Shown: positions 17,364 through 26,931 of the stretch, in pieces | Position numbering within the stretch: position 1 is the stretch's first letter | Layout of the letters: each line of letters opens with the position of its first letter | Source of the DNA: Acetobacter tropicalis | GTDB lineage: Bacteria; Pseudomonadota; Alphaproteobacteria; Acetobacterales; Acetobacteraceae | Length of the DNA stretch: 64,000 nt | Assembly: GCF_001580915.1 (NCBI RefSeq) | Contig: NZ_LHZQ01000222.1 | Span: 62,001-126,000 of the forward strand | Direction of reading: 5' to 3' | Notes under the pieces: generated by a model | The model's input: the letters and a program-made list of their open reading frames with translations, nothing else | Databases searched by the model: none | Told to the model about the DNA's origin: nothing | Position numbers and translations under genes: made by a program

Positions 17364-17843
17364 TCATGAAAGGTCGGGCCGAGCGGAGTGGGTGTTCAGA
17401 AGCTGGTCGAGTTGCCCGATAAGGCTGCGGATATCCTCGGAGGGAAGTCCTTGCGTAATGGTCTTTTCCTCCTGTGCTGAAATATCATGAAACAGCGCAC
17501 ATTTTTTCTGGCCCTGTGAGGTCAGAATAAGCCGTTTTGCGCGGCGGTCTCCTGCGTCGGTCTGGCGGGAGATCAGCCCTTCTTTCTCCAGAAGATCCAG
17601 AACCCGAACAAGAGCGGAGCAGTCTGTATCCATGGCGTTTGCCAGATCACGCTGGGTTGCGCCATCAGGCATCATCATAAGGTACGCCATGGGGCGCATC
17701 AGAGCCACTGTCATGCCATGGGGGCGCAGGGCGCGCTCCAGTTTGGTGCGCCATATTGCCGCCAGCCGCATGACACGAAATGTCAGCGCCATGTCCTGAA
17801 AGCGCGTTTCATCAAGAGCGGAAAGGCCACGCAGGGCTTCCAT
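17364..17843 (-). CDS. MarR-family transcriptional regulator
   Basis: A 159-residue winged-helix regulator. The DNA-binding part is visible as DGATQRDLANAMDTDCSALVR (~residues 77-97) followed by LEKEGLISRQTDAGDRRAKRLILT, a textbook MarR wing. Flanking helices would form the dimer. It lies 13 bp upstream of the FUSC exporter in the same operon and has palindromic sites directly upstream of its start (17868-17905), so autoregulation plus control of the exporter is the natural reading. The inducing ligand is unknown; phenolic acids are common for such pairs. Confidence 0.88.
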   Translation of the reverse strand: MEALRGLSALDETRFQDMALTFRVMRLAAIWRTKLERALRPHGMTVALMRPMAYLMMMPDGATQRDLANAMDTDCSALVRVLDLLEKEGLISRQTDAGDRRAKRLILTSQGQKKCALFHDISAQEEKTITQGLPSEDIRSLIGQLDQLLNTHSARPDLS

Positions 17844-17867
17844 TGTGCGGCTCCATAGTTAGCATAG

Positions 17868-17905
17868 ATATATTTGACATGAAAAATATATTGATATGAA
17901 TATAT
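17868..17905. promoter_or_regulatory. Candidate MarR operator, overlapping palindromes
   Basis: Two AT-rich inverted repeats share their middle arm. The first is ATATATTT...AAATATAT (arms 17868-17875 and 17884-17891); the second is ATATATT...AATATAT (17886-17892 and 17899-17905). Both are perfect and begin 25 bp upstream of the marR start codon. Confidence 0.65.
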
Positions 17906-18023
17906 CAGAACCGCCAGAACGGTCAACGACCTTACATTTTTCCACAATTCGGCCACACTCCGCGCCGGTGAAAAGAGCTATGCAGAAGGTGGTCGAACCC
18001 GTTTTTACATTGCCTCCCTCACG

Positions 18024-18055
18024 AAAAAGGCCCTTATGCGTCATACATAAGGGCC
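18024..18055 (-). terminator. Terminator of the RND efflux operon
   Basis: GGCCCTTATG pairs with CATAAGGGCC over 10 bp with a 7-nt loop. On the minus strand the stem is followed by TTTTTC. It lies 40 bp after the stop of the outer-membrane factor gene. Confidence 0.9.
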
Positions 18056-18094
18056 GTGTACATCAGAGATGCTTCTGCGGGTGCAAGTGCCGCC

Positions 18095-19708
18095 TCACCC
18101 CTTTTGAGGAGCAGCCGAAGCGGGATCAGAAATATCCAATCCTGCAGCGCGTGGGGAGGGGGCTGGTCCGGGCCTGTCCAGATTTTCATACTGTTCGGGA
18201 GTGGATGGGACATCAATGCCGCCAGAGGGTGTTGGATGCCGTAACCCCTCATACTGGAAGCCGGTAAAGGTCATGGTCTGGTTTGGCGTGGGCAGCAGTT
18301 TGTCCTGCCAGCCGCCACCAAGAGCCCGCACCAGTCCGACAGAAGCTTGAAGGGAACGCGCTTGAATCTGCGCCTGCTCAATCCGGGCATCAAGTGTATT
18401 CACTTGGGCAATCAAGGCATCCAGATATCCGTCCGCGCCTCCTTTATAAAGAGTCATCGTTAGGTTCTGAGACTGCATGGCCGCCTCAACCGCCTGTTTG
18501 AGTCGTGCGTTTTCCGCCCGCAGCCGTGCGGTAAGGGAGAGGCCATTCTCAACATCCCTGAAAGCGGAGAGTACCGTTATACGGTAGTGATCCCGCTTTT
18601 CACGATAAGCGGACCATGTGCGTTGTAACTGCGCGCGCCGCAGTCCTCCTTCAAACAGAGGCATGGTGGCGGAGGCTCCGTAAGACCACATACTGTTTGC
18701 CAGATTGGCCAGATCAAAGCCGTTGCCATCAAAGCCCCCGTTGGCGTTGAAGGAAACGTGGGGATAAAATGCTGCACGGGCAATGCCGATTGTACGGTTT
18801 GCCTGCGCCATTTCGCGTTCAGAAACGGCAATATCCGGTCGCCTTTGCAATAGCTCAGAGGGAAGGCCTAGCGGCACAGTCGGTTCAGCATCGTCCTGCT
18901 GCGCAACAGCAGGAATATGGAAAGAGGAAGGGGAGGCGTTGACCAGTACGGCCAAGGCATGTTCCAGCACTTCGCGTTGTGCCTGTACGTCAAGCTGGCG
19001 AGCCTGTGTCATGTAAAGCTGGTTTTTGGCGCGGGCGACATCAATGCCCGTAGCGTCCTGATTATCAAGCCGTGTCTGGGTCACATGCAGCGCCTGCTGA
19101 TAATAGCTGATGGACTGGCTATAAATCGCGTTCTGTGCATCCAGCCCACGAAGGGCAAAATAATCCGTTGCCACTTCAGCCTGAAGGCTCAGGCGCGCTG
19201 CTGCGTATTGGGCGGCCTGTTCCTGTGCATAATATTTCTGCGCCCGCACACGGTTACGAATAGCGGACCAGATATCAGGCTCCCAGCTTGCCAGACCACC
19301 ATAATATTCATCAGTTGCAGTGATAGGACCTTTGTATCGGAAGAGCCTGTCCGCTGAACTCTTATTATCGCTTGACCCGAATGCCAGCGCAAAATGGGGT
19401 AACAGATCAGACCGTGCTTCCATAACAATGGCGCGGGCCTGAATAAAACGTTCAGCGGCGGCCTGAAGGTCCGCATTGCTCTCTGTGGCCTGTGTTTCCA
19501 GCGTTGTCAGGGTGGGGTCCGCAAACAGGGTCCACCAGTCAGACCGCAGGACTGTATCCTGCGGCTGGGCTTCCCGAAATAATCCTTGCCCATGCCATGA
19601 GGCCGGCACAATAAAATGCGGAGCCTGATAGGTGGGGGCCAGATCACAGGCGCTCAGGACTGTCAGCGCGGCAAGGGTGGTGCCTTTTAGAAGGATGTGC
19701 TTGCTCAT
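18095..19708 (-). CDS. RND efflux outer-membrane lipoprotein, NodT/OprM type
   Basis: Outer-membrane channel of the tripartite pump. The N-terminus is a lipoprotein signal with lipobox VLSACD (~21). Two OEP repeat domains follow. The first starts near SDWWTLFADPTLTTL (~54) and contains YYGGLASWEPDIWSAIRNR (~134). The second contains GLPSELLQRRPDIAVSEREM (~281), a strongly conserved family segment. The final 65 residues after LVRALGGGW are Pro/Ser-rich and probably disordered. At 537 residues it is slightly longer than usual because of that tail. Its ATGA overlaps the adaptor stop, giving the order permease-adaptor-channel. Confidence 0.92.
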   Translation of the reverse strand: MSKHILLKGTTLAALTVLSACDLAPTYQAPHFIVPASWHGQGLFREAQPQDTVLRSDWWTLFADPTLTTLETQATESNADLQAAAERFIQARAIVMEARSDLLPHFALAFGSSDNKSSADRLFRYKGPITATDEYYGGLASWEPDIWSAIRNRVRAQKYYAQEQAAQYAAARLSLQAEVATDYFALRGLDAQNAIYSQSISYYQQALHVTQTRLDNQDATGIDVARAKNQLYMTQARQLDVQAQREVLEHALAVLVNASPSSFHIPAVAQQDDAEPTVPLGLPSELLQRRPDIAVSEREMAQANRTIGIARAAFYPHVSFNANGGFDGNGFDLANLANSMWSYGASATMPLFEGGLRRAQLQRTWSAYREKRDHYRITVLSAFRDVENGLSLTARLRAENARLKQAVEAAMQSQNLTMTLYKGGADGYLDALIAQVNTLDARIEQAQIQARSLQASVGLVRALGGGWQDKLLPTPNQTMTFTGFQYEGLRHPTPSGGIDVPSTPEQYENLDRPGPAPSPRAAGLDISDPASAAPQKG

Positions 19709-20904
19709 TCGTCATCATCCCCATCGGTCTGGCTGTCCGCCGTTGCCAGATAGCCTTTTTCCGGCACGCTGAGCCGAACACTTTCTCCTTCCAGAAGATC
19801 CGCAGGAGGGTTGTTGATGATACGATCCTGCGGGCTCAGGCCTGCATCCACTTCCGTATAGGCATCAGACATACGGCCCACGGTAATTGCCTTGTAATGC
19901 GCCTTGTTTTGCGCATCGACCGTGACCACCTGCATACCTTTTTCTTCAAAAACCAGCGCCCCTGTGGGAATGGTGTAAATGCCCCCTTCCGCCGGTGCGG
20001 AAAGAGCGACAGAAGCAAAGGTGCCAGGCCAGAGTTTCTGGTCTGCGTTATCAATGGTGAATTCCGTTACTGCCGTGCGGGTATTGGGATCATACCCTTT
20101 GGCAATGGTCAGGAAACTGGCCGTAACAACCTGATTAGGGTACTGCGGCACGGTGACACGTGCTTTCAAACCCGGTTTCAGAACGTAGGAAAACACCTCT
20201 GGCACCGAGACAAAAAGCCGCATTTCGTGTGTGTCCGCCACGGTAAAGAGCTCGCTGGCTGTGCCGTTGGCGTTCAGGTTCCCCCCGCCCGCCGCAACAT
20301 AGTCCCCAACGCTGATGTTTCTGGCGGTCACAACACCATCAAAGGGCGCTATGATGGTTTTGAATTTTTCCAACGCATCATAATGGTCCACATTGTGCTG
20401 CGCGGCTTCCAGCGCAGCGCGGGCGGATTGTTCATTGGCGTTCTGCACGGACACGGATTGCCCTGAAACAGCCTGTGATTTCCCCATGGACCGCCAGCGG
20501 TCAGCCGTAACGGTTGCCAGCCCATATTTGGCCTGTGCTACCTGAAGGTCCGCTTTGGCCTGAGCATATTGTGCATCCAGTCCGGGTGCGTTGATTTCAG
20601 CCAGAACATCCCCTTTTTTGACCGGGGCACCGTAGTCCTTATACCACATTTTCACATAGCCTGAGACCTGCGCATAAATGGGGGCTTCGTACCATGCGCT
20701 GATATTACCCGGCAGTGTCATGGACAACGTGGATGGGGCAGGTTTGGGCTGCACAACAGCAACATCCGGCACGCTGGCGTGTGTGGCATCCGCTTGCAGC
20801 GCAACTTCATTGTGCAGATGCTGGATTTCCAGATAGCCAACATACACAACCAGAGTGCAGAGCAGGGCGCCGACAAAAAGACGTTTTTTGGTAAGGGTGG
20901 ACAT
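19705..20904 (-). CDS. RND efflux periplasmic adaptor
   Basis: Membrane-fusion protein of the tripartite pump, 399 residues from the ATG at 20904 (MSTLTKKRLFVGALLC). A single N-terminal hydrophobic anchor (~8-24) is followed by the first biotinyl-lipoyl half (YAQVSGYVKMWYKDYGAPVKKG, key residues at ~77-98), a coiled-coil hairpin (about 110-190) and the second lipoyl half (IIAPFDGVVTARNISVGDYV, ~197-216). The start ATG shares its A with the permease stop (TAATG), and the stop overlaps the next start. The longer frame upstream of 20904 is inside the permease gene. The C-terminus is Asp-rich (DGDDDE). Confidence 0.92.
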   Translation of the reverse strand: MSTLTKKRLFVGALLCTLVVYVGYLEIQHLHNEVALQADATHASVPDVAVVQPKPAPSTLSMTLPGNISAWYEAPIYAQVSGYVKMWYKDYGAPVKKGDVLAEINAPGLDAQYAQAKADLQVAQAKYGLATVTADRWRSMGKSQAVSGQSVSVQNANEQSARAALEAAQHNVDHYDALEKFKTIIAPFDGVVTARNISVGDYVAAGGGNLNANGTASELFTVADTHEMRLFVSVPEVFSYVLKPGLKARVTVPQYPNQVVTASFLTIAKGYDPNTRTAVTEFTIDNADQKLWPGTFASVALSAPAEGGIYTIPTGALVFEEKGMQVVTVDAQNKAHYKAITVGRMSDAYTEVDAGLSPQDRIINNPPADLLEGESVRLSVPEKGYLATADSQTDGDDDE

Positions 20905-23900
20905 TATGCAGCCTCCTTCCCGTTCTCGTGGCCCGTATCTGTCGGGCGGCGGGGTTTGGTGTGAGAGGTATTGTGAAAAATTGCGTAAACACAGGGAACA
21001 AACAGCAGAGTGGAGACTGTTGCAAAAATAAGTCCACCAATCACCGCTTTGCCCAAAGGTGCGTTTTGTGAATTGCTGGTCGCCATGGGCACCATGCCAA
21101 TCACCATGGCGGATGCGGTCATGATCACAGGACGGATGCGGCCAAAACCAGCTTCTACGGCGGCAGAAAGTGCGTTGCCATGCAGGGCCAGACGTTCCTT
21201 GGCAAAAGAGACCACCAGAATGGAGTTGGCGGTGGCCGTGCCCATGCACATGATGGCCCCTGTCAGCGCCGGAACGGAAAGACGGGTCTGGGTCAGGAAC
21301 AGGCTCCAGGCAATGCCAGCAAGGGCACCGGGAAGTGCGGAGATAATAATGAAAGGATCAAGCCAAGACTGGAAATTGATCACAATCAGCATGTAGATCA
21401 GCACAATGGAGACTACTAACCCTGCTATCAGTTCCACATAGGCACCATGCATGGTAACGGCCTGACCGCGGATATCCACAGCAGCGGTTGAGGGAAGATC
21501 AGCCTTGCTGTCAGCAACAGTTTTCTTGACACGGGCCAGAACGGAGCCAAGGTCAGTGCCTTCTGTTGAAACATACACATCAATTTCCGGCATGGAATTA
21601 TAGTGTGAAACCTGCCCCGGTGTGCCGGTTGGCGTTACGGTGCTGATGCTGCCAAGAAGCTGCATGTCTGTGCCCTTGGGGTCATTATCTCCTTTATCAA
21701 CCGGAATGGTCAGCAGATCATTGTAATGTGTGAGTTGGTCTTGCGAGACATAGACATTCAGTGGGAATGTAATGCCGCTTTTGGGGTCCAGCCAGTATTG
21801 CGGATCAACCGTCTGGCTGCCTGAAAGAGTCATCAGTTCATTATTGGCAATATCAGCTTCCGTCATGCCGGTCGCCTGTCCGAAGGTGCGGTTGCCCTGC
21901 ACAAACAACGTGGGCGTTTTCATGGTTTGCTGAACAACCACATCCACCGCGCCGGGAATGGCACGCAGTTTGTTTACCAACAGACGTGCGTATTGGTAAT
22001 TGTCACGAATATCCGGGCCAGAGACCTGAATATCAATGGGAGCAGGAGACCCAAAATTCAGAATCTTTTCAGTCAGGTCTGCAGGCTGAAAGGTGAAGAC
22101 AGAGCCGGGAAATCTGGCAGAAAGATCCGTACGCAGCAGTTTGCGATAATTCCAGACAGGCGACGTTTCATCTTTGAGGGAGATAGTGAGGTCACAATCC
22201 TGCGTGCCAATGGATGGAGTAGGAATAAATGCCTGATTATGCGGGCCTTCCGGCAAGCCACAGTTATTGATAATACCCGAGACTTTTCCGGGCAGAATCT
22301 GCTCAATCCTGTCATCCACCAGAGCCACGATGCGCCCGGTTGTTTCAATGCGCATACCCAGCGGTGTGCGCATGTGCATCTGCATCGTGCCGGATTTGAC
22401 TTCGGGAAAGAAATCCTGTCCCGCCATAAGGAACAGGCCCAGAGAGAGCACGGATGCGCCCAGAAAACAGGCTGCAAACAAGCCGCGCCGCACAATAATC
22501 CGTTCCAGAAGTCTCCCGTAACTTATGCGGAAATTATGAAAGGCATGTTCGAATTTGTTCTGGAAACGTCCCAGAACACCTTTCGGTAACGCCAGATGTT
22601 CATCACTATGCAAGCCCGGATGCACCTGTCCGGCCAGAAGATATTTGGCCATGGTTGGCACCAGAGTGCGGGAGAGAATGAAGGAGGCCAGCATGGCGAA
22701 AACAATGGCTTCCGCCATGGGCATGAACAGCCACCCTGCCACGCCACTCAGGCGGAAAAGGGGTGTCCACACAATGCAGATACACAGGGTTGAGACCAGC
22801 GTGGGAATAACAATCTGGTTGGCTGCATCAATAATGGCAGGCTCCAGTTCTTTCCCTTCTTCAAGGTGCGTATCAATGTTTTCGATCATCACCGTGGCAT
22901 CATCCACCAGAATCCCCACGGCCAGAGCCAGGCCGCCCAGAGTCATGACGTTGATGGTCTGACCAGCCATCAGAAGGCAGATAATGGCGGTCAGAATAGC
23001 CAGCGGTATGGATGTGGCGATAATGAGCGTGGACCGCCACGAACCCAAAAACAGAAGCACGACAAGGCCGGTCAGAACGGCTGCGGTCGCCATTTCCCGC
23101 ACCACATCCTGAATGGCGTCTTTCACGAAAATCGAGGCATCACTCAATATGGAAATATGCACGTCTGGCGGAACAAGTTTCTGAATGCGCGGGAGGAGTT
23201 CCTTGGTGCGTGCCACGACATCCAGCGTGGAGGCATCACCACTTTTCATGACCACTACTTCCACCCCCTGCCGGCCTTTGACCAGAACAAGGTTTGTCTG
23301 TGGGTGCCCGCCACGGTAAACCTGTGCAACATCATGCACGTAAATAACCGCATTCCCCACACGTTTTACGGGAATGTCTCCCAGTTCCTTCATGGAGCGC
23401 GGGGTGGCGTTGGTCTGCACCATCCAGTCCGTCGTGGCGATTTTCTGATCCCCGGCGGGCAGAACAATATTCTGCTTACGCAAGGCGTTCTGCACATCCA
23501 TGGCGGATAGATGATGGGCCTGTAGCTGCTTCTGGTTAAGCGCCACCATGATAAAACTGTCCATGCCACCATAAGGATGTGGCAGAACGGCCCCTGGCAC
23601 GGTCACCAGAATGGGGCGGATGCGTGTCATGGCAATTTTATACAGATCAGACGGTGTCTGTTTTTCAGAGGTGATCTGAAGCGCCAGCACAGGCACGGAA
23701 GATGCTTCCAGCCGCATGACCATGGGGGCAGGTATATTATCAGGAAGCTGTTTGATAACAGTTTGTGAAATGGCGGTTACTTCCGCCTCAGCTTCACCAA
23801 TATCCGTGCCCGGCTGGAAATAGATGTTTACAATGCTCCTGCCGTAATAGGAGCTGCTTTCCATATGTTCTATGCCCTCCACTGTGGAGGTTACGGCCAG

Positions 23901-24107
23901 TTCATAATTGTAGGTGATACGGCCAGCAAACTCTTCAGGCAGCATCCCGCCGTAAGTCCATACCACGGACACAACGGGAATCCGGATATTGGGAAACACA
24001 TCAGTCGGCGCCTGAAAAAGGGACAGTACGCCAAAAGCGAGAATAAGCAGCGAGAGGACGACAAATGTATAAGGTCGCTTCAGCGCCGTCACGACGATGG
24101 CGTTCAT
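20904..24107 (-). CDS. RND efflux inner-membrane transporter
   Basis: A 1067-residue proton-driven exporter with the full RND layout: an N-terminal helix, a large periplasmic loop (~45-330), six helices, a second periplasmic loop (~560-870) and six helices. ALAVGILVDDATVMIENID (~400-418) is the TM4 segment with the paired Asp residues needed for proton transfer. AEVTAISQTVIKQLPDN (~108) is the typical porter-domain segment. It is first in a three-gene operon with tight overlaps. Substrates cannot be told from sequence; it belongs to the broad drug/solvent-type group (HAE1-like) rather than the metal-type CusA group, in my reading. No dedicated regulator is adjacent. Confidence 0.92.
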   Translation of the reverse strand: MNAIVVTALKRPYTFVVLSLLILAFGVLSLFQAPTDVFPNIRIPVVSVVWTYGGMLPEEFAGRITYNYELAVTSTVEGIEHMESSSYYGRSIVNIYFQPGTDIGEAEAEVTAISQTVIKQLPDNIPAPMVMRLEASSVPVLALQITSEKQTPSDLYKIAMTRIRPILVTVPGAVLPHPYGGMDSFIMVALNQKQLQAHHLSAMDVQNALRKQNIVLPAGDQKIATTDWMVQTNATPRSMKELGDIPVKRVGNAVIYVHDVAQVYRGGHPQTNLVLVKGRQGVEVVVMKSGDASTLDVVARTKELLPRIQKLVPPDVHISILSDASIFVKDAIQDVVREMATAAVLTGLVVLLFLGSWRSTLIIATSIPLAILTAIICLLMAGQTINVMTLGGLALAVGILVDDATVMIENIDTHLEEGKELEPAIIDAANQIVIPTLVSTLCICIVWTPLFRLSGVAGWLFMPMAEAIVFAMLASFILSRTLVPTMAKYLLAGQVHPGLHSDEHLALPKGVLGRFQNKFEHAFHNFRISYGRLLERIIVRRGLFAACFLGASVLSLGLFLMAGQDFFPEVKSGTMQMHMRTPLGMRIETTGRIVALVDDRIEQILPGKVSGIINNCGLPEGPHNQAFIPTPSIGTQDCDLTISLKDETSPVWNYRKLLRTDLSARFPGSVFTFQPADLTEKILNFGSPAPIDIQVSGPDIRDNYQYARLLVNKLRAIPGAVDVVVQQTMKTPTLFVQGNRTFGQATGMTEADIANNELMTLSGSQTVDPQYWLDPKSGITFPLNVYVSQDQLTHYNDLLTIPVDKGDNDPKGTDMQLLGSISTVTPTGTPGQVSHYNSMPEIDVYVSTEGTDLGSVLARVKKTVADSKADLPSTAAVDIRGQAVTMHGAYVELIAGLVVSIVLIYMLIVINFQSWLDPFIIISALPGALAGIAWSLFLTQTRLSVPALTGAIMCMGTATANSILVVSFAKERLALHGNALSAAVEAGFGRIRPVIMTASAMVIGMVPMATSNSQNAPLGKAVIGGLIFATVSTLLFVPCVYAIFHNTSHTKPRRPTDTGHENGKEAA

Positions 24108-24679
24108 GCGTTTCCTTCCTTGCTGGAATCAGTGGAATTCCGCGCAAGATAGAATTGGACTTATGCAATAATCTTTTAAAAAAAATATTATCCTGTTAAA
24201 AAGAGTTTTATGAAAAGAACTCTATAAGAAATAGTTTTTATGAAGCGGAATTTACAGAATTACCGTGAACGTGATTTCCACTTTGCAGTTTTGGTTTTTC
24301 TTTCTTGTTTTCTGAAACTGCCGGTCTAAAACATTCCGCAATTCTATTGCTGCCGTCAGAACGTTAAGGGGATAACTGCTCTGGTTGGGGTAACCGTTTT
24401 TTCTTCCCTATGGTGAGAAGGGGTGTGTGTGAGGAGCCGTTTCTACTTGGAAAGGACACTAACCCCCAACCGTGTGATGAGCGCGCCTCTACCTAAGGAC
24501 GGAAATAACCCCTTATCCCCGGTAAACCTTATGCAATCTCGCACGTTCACCATGGAGAAACTGCGGGTTGGTCGTTATGTCTCTTGTGATTGCAGGTAGG
24601 CGTTAGCTTTTCTTGTGGCGTGGATGTGAAATGGGCGGTCCCGTTATTATCCTTCTGAACCAATGAGCAGGACAAAACC
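24108..24679. other. 572-bp divergent intergenic region, no gene seen
   Basis: It separates the RND operon (leftward) from cobW (rightward). The first ~150 bp are AT-rich and include AGAGTT...AACTCT (24202-24223), probably part of the RND promoter. I looked for a cobalamin riboswitch core or B12-box sequence ahead of cobW and did not find one. Confidence 0.6.
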
Positions 24680-25729
24680 ATGAGTGCTGCATCTGCCAAA
24701 CGGGTTCCTGTCTCTCTGATTACAGGCTTCTTGGGGGCAGGAAAAACAACCCTGATGCGTCATATTCTTCAGAATGTGCGGGGACATCGGGTAGCGATTG
24801 TGGTGCAGGCTGATGGGGCAATCGGCAGTGATACGGATTTCCTGCAGAAATGCGGCATGGAGGGATGTTGTGGGGAAGAGATTATAGAACTTCCCAACGG
24901 CTGCCTGTGTTGTACTGTGCGAGAGGATTTCCTTCCTATTCTGGAAGCCCTTTTGGATCTTGAGCACCCTCCTGAACATGTTGTGATTGAAACATCGGGT
25001 CTGGCTTTGCCGAGATCACTTCTGAAGGCTTTTGGTTCGCCTACCGTGCGTAATCGCGTCACGGTTGATGGAGTCATAACTGTATTGGATGCGTTTGCCG
25101 TGGCGTCTGGTCGTTTTGGAGACAGACCCGCCAAGGAGAGCAGGGCGACAGTCGCCGCAAAAGCCTCCCATCATGATGACCCTGTGGTGGCTATTTTTGA
25201 AGACCAATTAAGTGCGGCAGATCTGATTGTGCTGAACAAAACGGATTTGTTGGATGCGGCCGGGATAGATACGGTGGAAAAAGCCATCAGGCAGGTTGCG
25301 CCTCCGGCTGCCAGAATATTGCGCGCGAGCGAGGGGAAAGTAGATCCTGCCATCCTGCTGGGTGTGGGCGCAGATGCGAAGGCTGATCCCGGCGCATACT
25401 CTGCTTTTTCAGAGGGAGATGGCCACGTATTTGCACATGACGATTTTGAAAGGTTTGTGATCAAGGTGCCAGAGCAATCCAGTGTGGAGGGGTTTTTGAC
25501 ACTTTTGCAGGCCGTGGCCCGTAAATATGATGTGCTGCGCACAAAAGGCTATGCGGCGGTGCAGGGGCAATCCAAACGGTTGGCCGTGCAAGGGGTCGGC
25601 ACGCGCTTTCGGCACGAGTTTGACCGTTCTTTAGCCGCAGGGGCCGATCGGATGGGACGTATTGTCATGATCGGTCAGAAAGGATTGAAGGAAGCTGTGC
25701 TGCGGGCAGCGTTGGTGGATGCGGGTTAA
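24680..25729 (+). CDS. cobW: CobW-type G3E GTPase, cobalamin-linked
   Basis: P-loop GTPase of the COG0523/G3E group, 349 residues. Walker A is GFLGAGKTT (~16), the metal-binding CxCC is in NGCLCCTVREDF (~73), preceded by MEGCCGEE. The guanine-specificity motif is LNKTDL (~184). The C-terminal CobW domain covers ~250-345. CobW proteins are thought to load cobalt during aerobic cobalamin synthesis; placement ahead of cobC-like, cobO and cobQ supports that over a zinc-chaperone role. A 418-bp gap separates it from the next gene, so it may be transcribed separately. GAGCAGGA lies upstream of the start. Confidence 0.87.
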   Translation: MSAASAKRVPVSLITGFLGAGKTTLMRHILQNVRGHRVAIVVQADGAIGSDTDFLQKCGMEGCCGEEIIELPNGCLCCTVREDFLPILEALLDLEHPPEHVVIETSGLALPRSLLKAFGSPTVRNRVTVDGVITVLDAFAVASGRFGDRPAKESRATVAAKASHHDDPVVAIFEDQLSAADLIVLNKTDLLDAAGIDTVEKAIRQVAPPAARILRASEGKVDPAILLGVGADAKADPGAYSAFSEGDGHVFAHDDFERFVIKVPEQSSVEGFLTLLQAVARKYDVLRTKGYAAVQGQSKRLAVQGVGTRFRHEFDRSLAAGADRMGRIVMIGQKGLKEAVLRAALVDAG

Positions 25730-26147
25730 TCCGTACGCTGAAATGTGAGTGGAGTATATCGGGCCGAGAGAAAAGCCTTCCCCCAACGTTGTGGCTGTTA
25801 CATGAGGCTTGCTGAGAACGTCCCTCCATACAATATGATAGAGCGGTCTAAGGATGGAAGAAGCATGGGAGGGCATGGTGTGCGGCATAGTCTCTTAATA
25901 TGCGGTAGGTGCCAGCATACGGTTCCGAATAGCGAGCGCGGCTTTCCCGAAAAGGTAAGACCCTCCTCCCTTTTGAAAAGGGGAGGACACAGTTACGTGT
26001 GGTTCCGCCTTTCTGCCTCATATCCGCTTTGCCAAAAAAGCAGGCGCTGAACGGGTATGATCCTGTTGTATGGGGCCGTAAGATAACTCTACGCCAGAGT
26101 ATGGGCAGCGGTTGAATGAGATGGGCCGAAAGCCCAAGGAGAGAAGA
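25730..26147. other. Intergenic stretch between cobW and the phosphatase
   Basis: 418 bp without a credible gene. A C/G-rich inverted segment (CCTCC-CCC with GGGGAGG, 25971-25987) is present. No cobalamin riboswitch signature is recognisable. A 101-codon frame here has atypical composition and I do not accept it. Confidence 0.55.
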
Positions 26148-26735
26148 ATGGCGCAGTCTTTCCCTGTTTTATTGGTTCGGCATGCTCCGGTCCTGTTGCC
26201 GGAAGGGGTATGTTACGGACGGCAGGATGTTGCCCTCCGGCCCGGGTGGGAAGGGCTTGCCTCAGGGTTGGCTGTGCTGGCACAGGGGGCAGTATGCCGC
26301 ATAATATACAGTTCGCCCGCCATGCGCTGCCGGGAGATGGCGCAGAAACTGGCCACCGCCACAGGTATGGAACTGAAAATTGATGAGCGTTTGGCCGAAC
26401 TGAATTTCGGCTACTGGGAGGGTATGAACTGGCAGGAAATCAGCCGCGCTCAACTGGATGAATGGGCGGCAGATCCCGCCCGCTTTGCCCCGCCGGGCGG
26501 GGAAAGTGGCATGGCGCTTAGTCAGCGTGCCCGCGCTTTCTGGCAGGATATCAAGCAAGCTGGTGTGCCCGCCTGTGTTCTGTCTCATGGTGGTCCGCTG
26601 CGCGTGCTTAGCGCATTGGCGGAAGGAAAACAGCCGGAACTGCTGGCTCCGTCCATGCCGCAGGGGTCTGCGCGCCTGTTTATGGTGGCGCACCAGCAGG
26701 AACTTTTGGCGGAAGCCAGTTGTGCAGCAGAATAA
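26148..26735 (+). CDS. Histidine phosphatase, probable alpha-ribazole phosphatase
   Basis: A 195-residue branch-1 histidine phosphatase. The phospho-acceptor motif LVRHAPV (~9) has Ala where RHG is usual. GVCYGRQDVAL (~20) resembles the CobC/alpha-ribazole phosphatase signature, and LSHGGPLRVL (~145) holds the second catalytic His. CobC removes phosphate from alpha-ribazole phosphate in the lower-ligand branch of cobalamin synthesis. The role is inferred from the motif and the following cobO-cobQ genes. The ATG at 26148 has CAAGGAGAGAAG directly before it; an in-frame upstream ATG (26112) lacks this. A general phosphoglycerate mutase-like role cannot be excluded. Confidence 0.8.
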   Translation: MAQSFPVLLVRHAPVLLPEGVCYGRQDVALRPGWEGLASGLAVLAQGAVCRIIYSSPAMRCREMAQKLATATGMELKIDERLAELNFGYWEGMNWQEISRAQLDEWAADPARFAPPGGESGMALSQRARAFWQDIKQAGVPACVLSHGGPLRVLSALAEGKQPELLAPSMPQGSARLFMVAHQQELLAEASCAAE

Positions 26736-26931
26736 AAGGGTATGAGGGGGCAGTGGCAGGAGACGGATCAAGACGGTGCCATTGTGGATAGTATGGCATG
26801 ATGGGGAGTTATGATATCCGGAAGCCTCTCCCCGTTCTGTGCTCCTGGCAGAAATCTCACAGATTTTTAAGGCTTCTGTCAGAGAGATTCTATGAAAAAT
26901 ACAGATAAGACAAAAGAGACCATAAAAACTC

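Noticed and set aside
24108-24679. Possible cobalamin riboswitch ahead of cobW
   Set aside because: Searched by eye for the conserved core and B12 box; neither was recognisable. A computational search would be decisive.
25745-26050. 101-codon frame between cobW and the phosphatase gene
   Set aside because: Cys/Arg-rich, no recognisable domain, no good ribosome-binding site; treated as non-coding.
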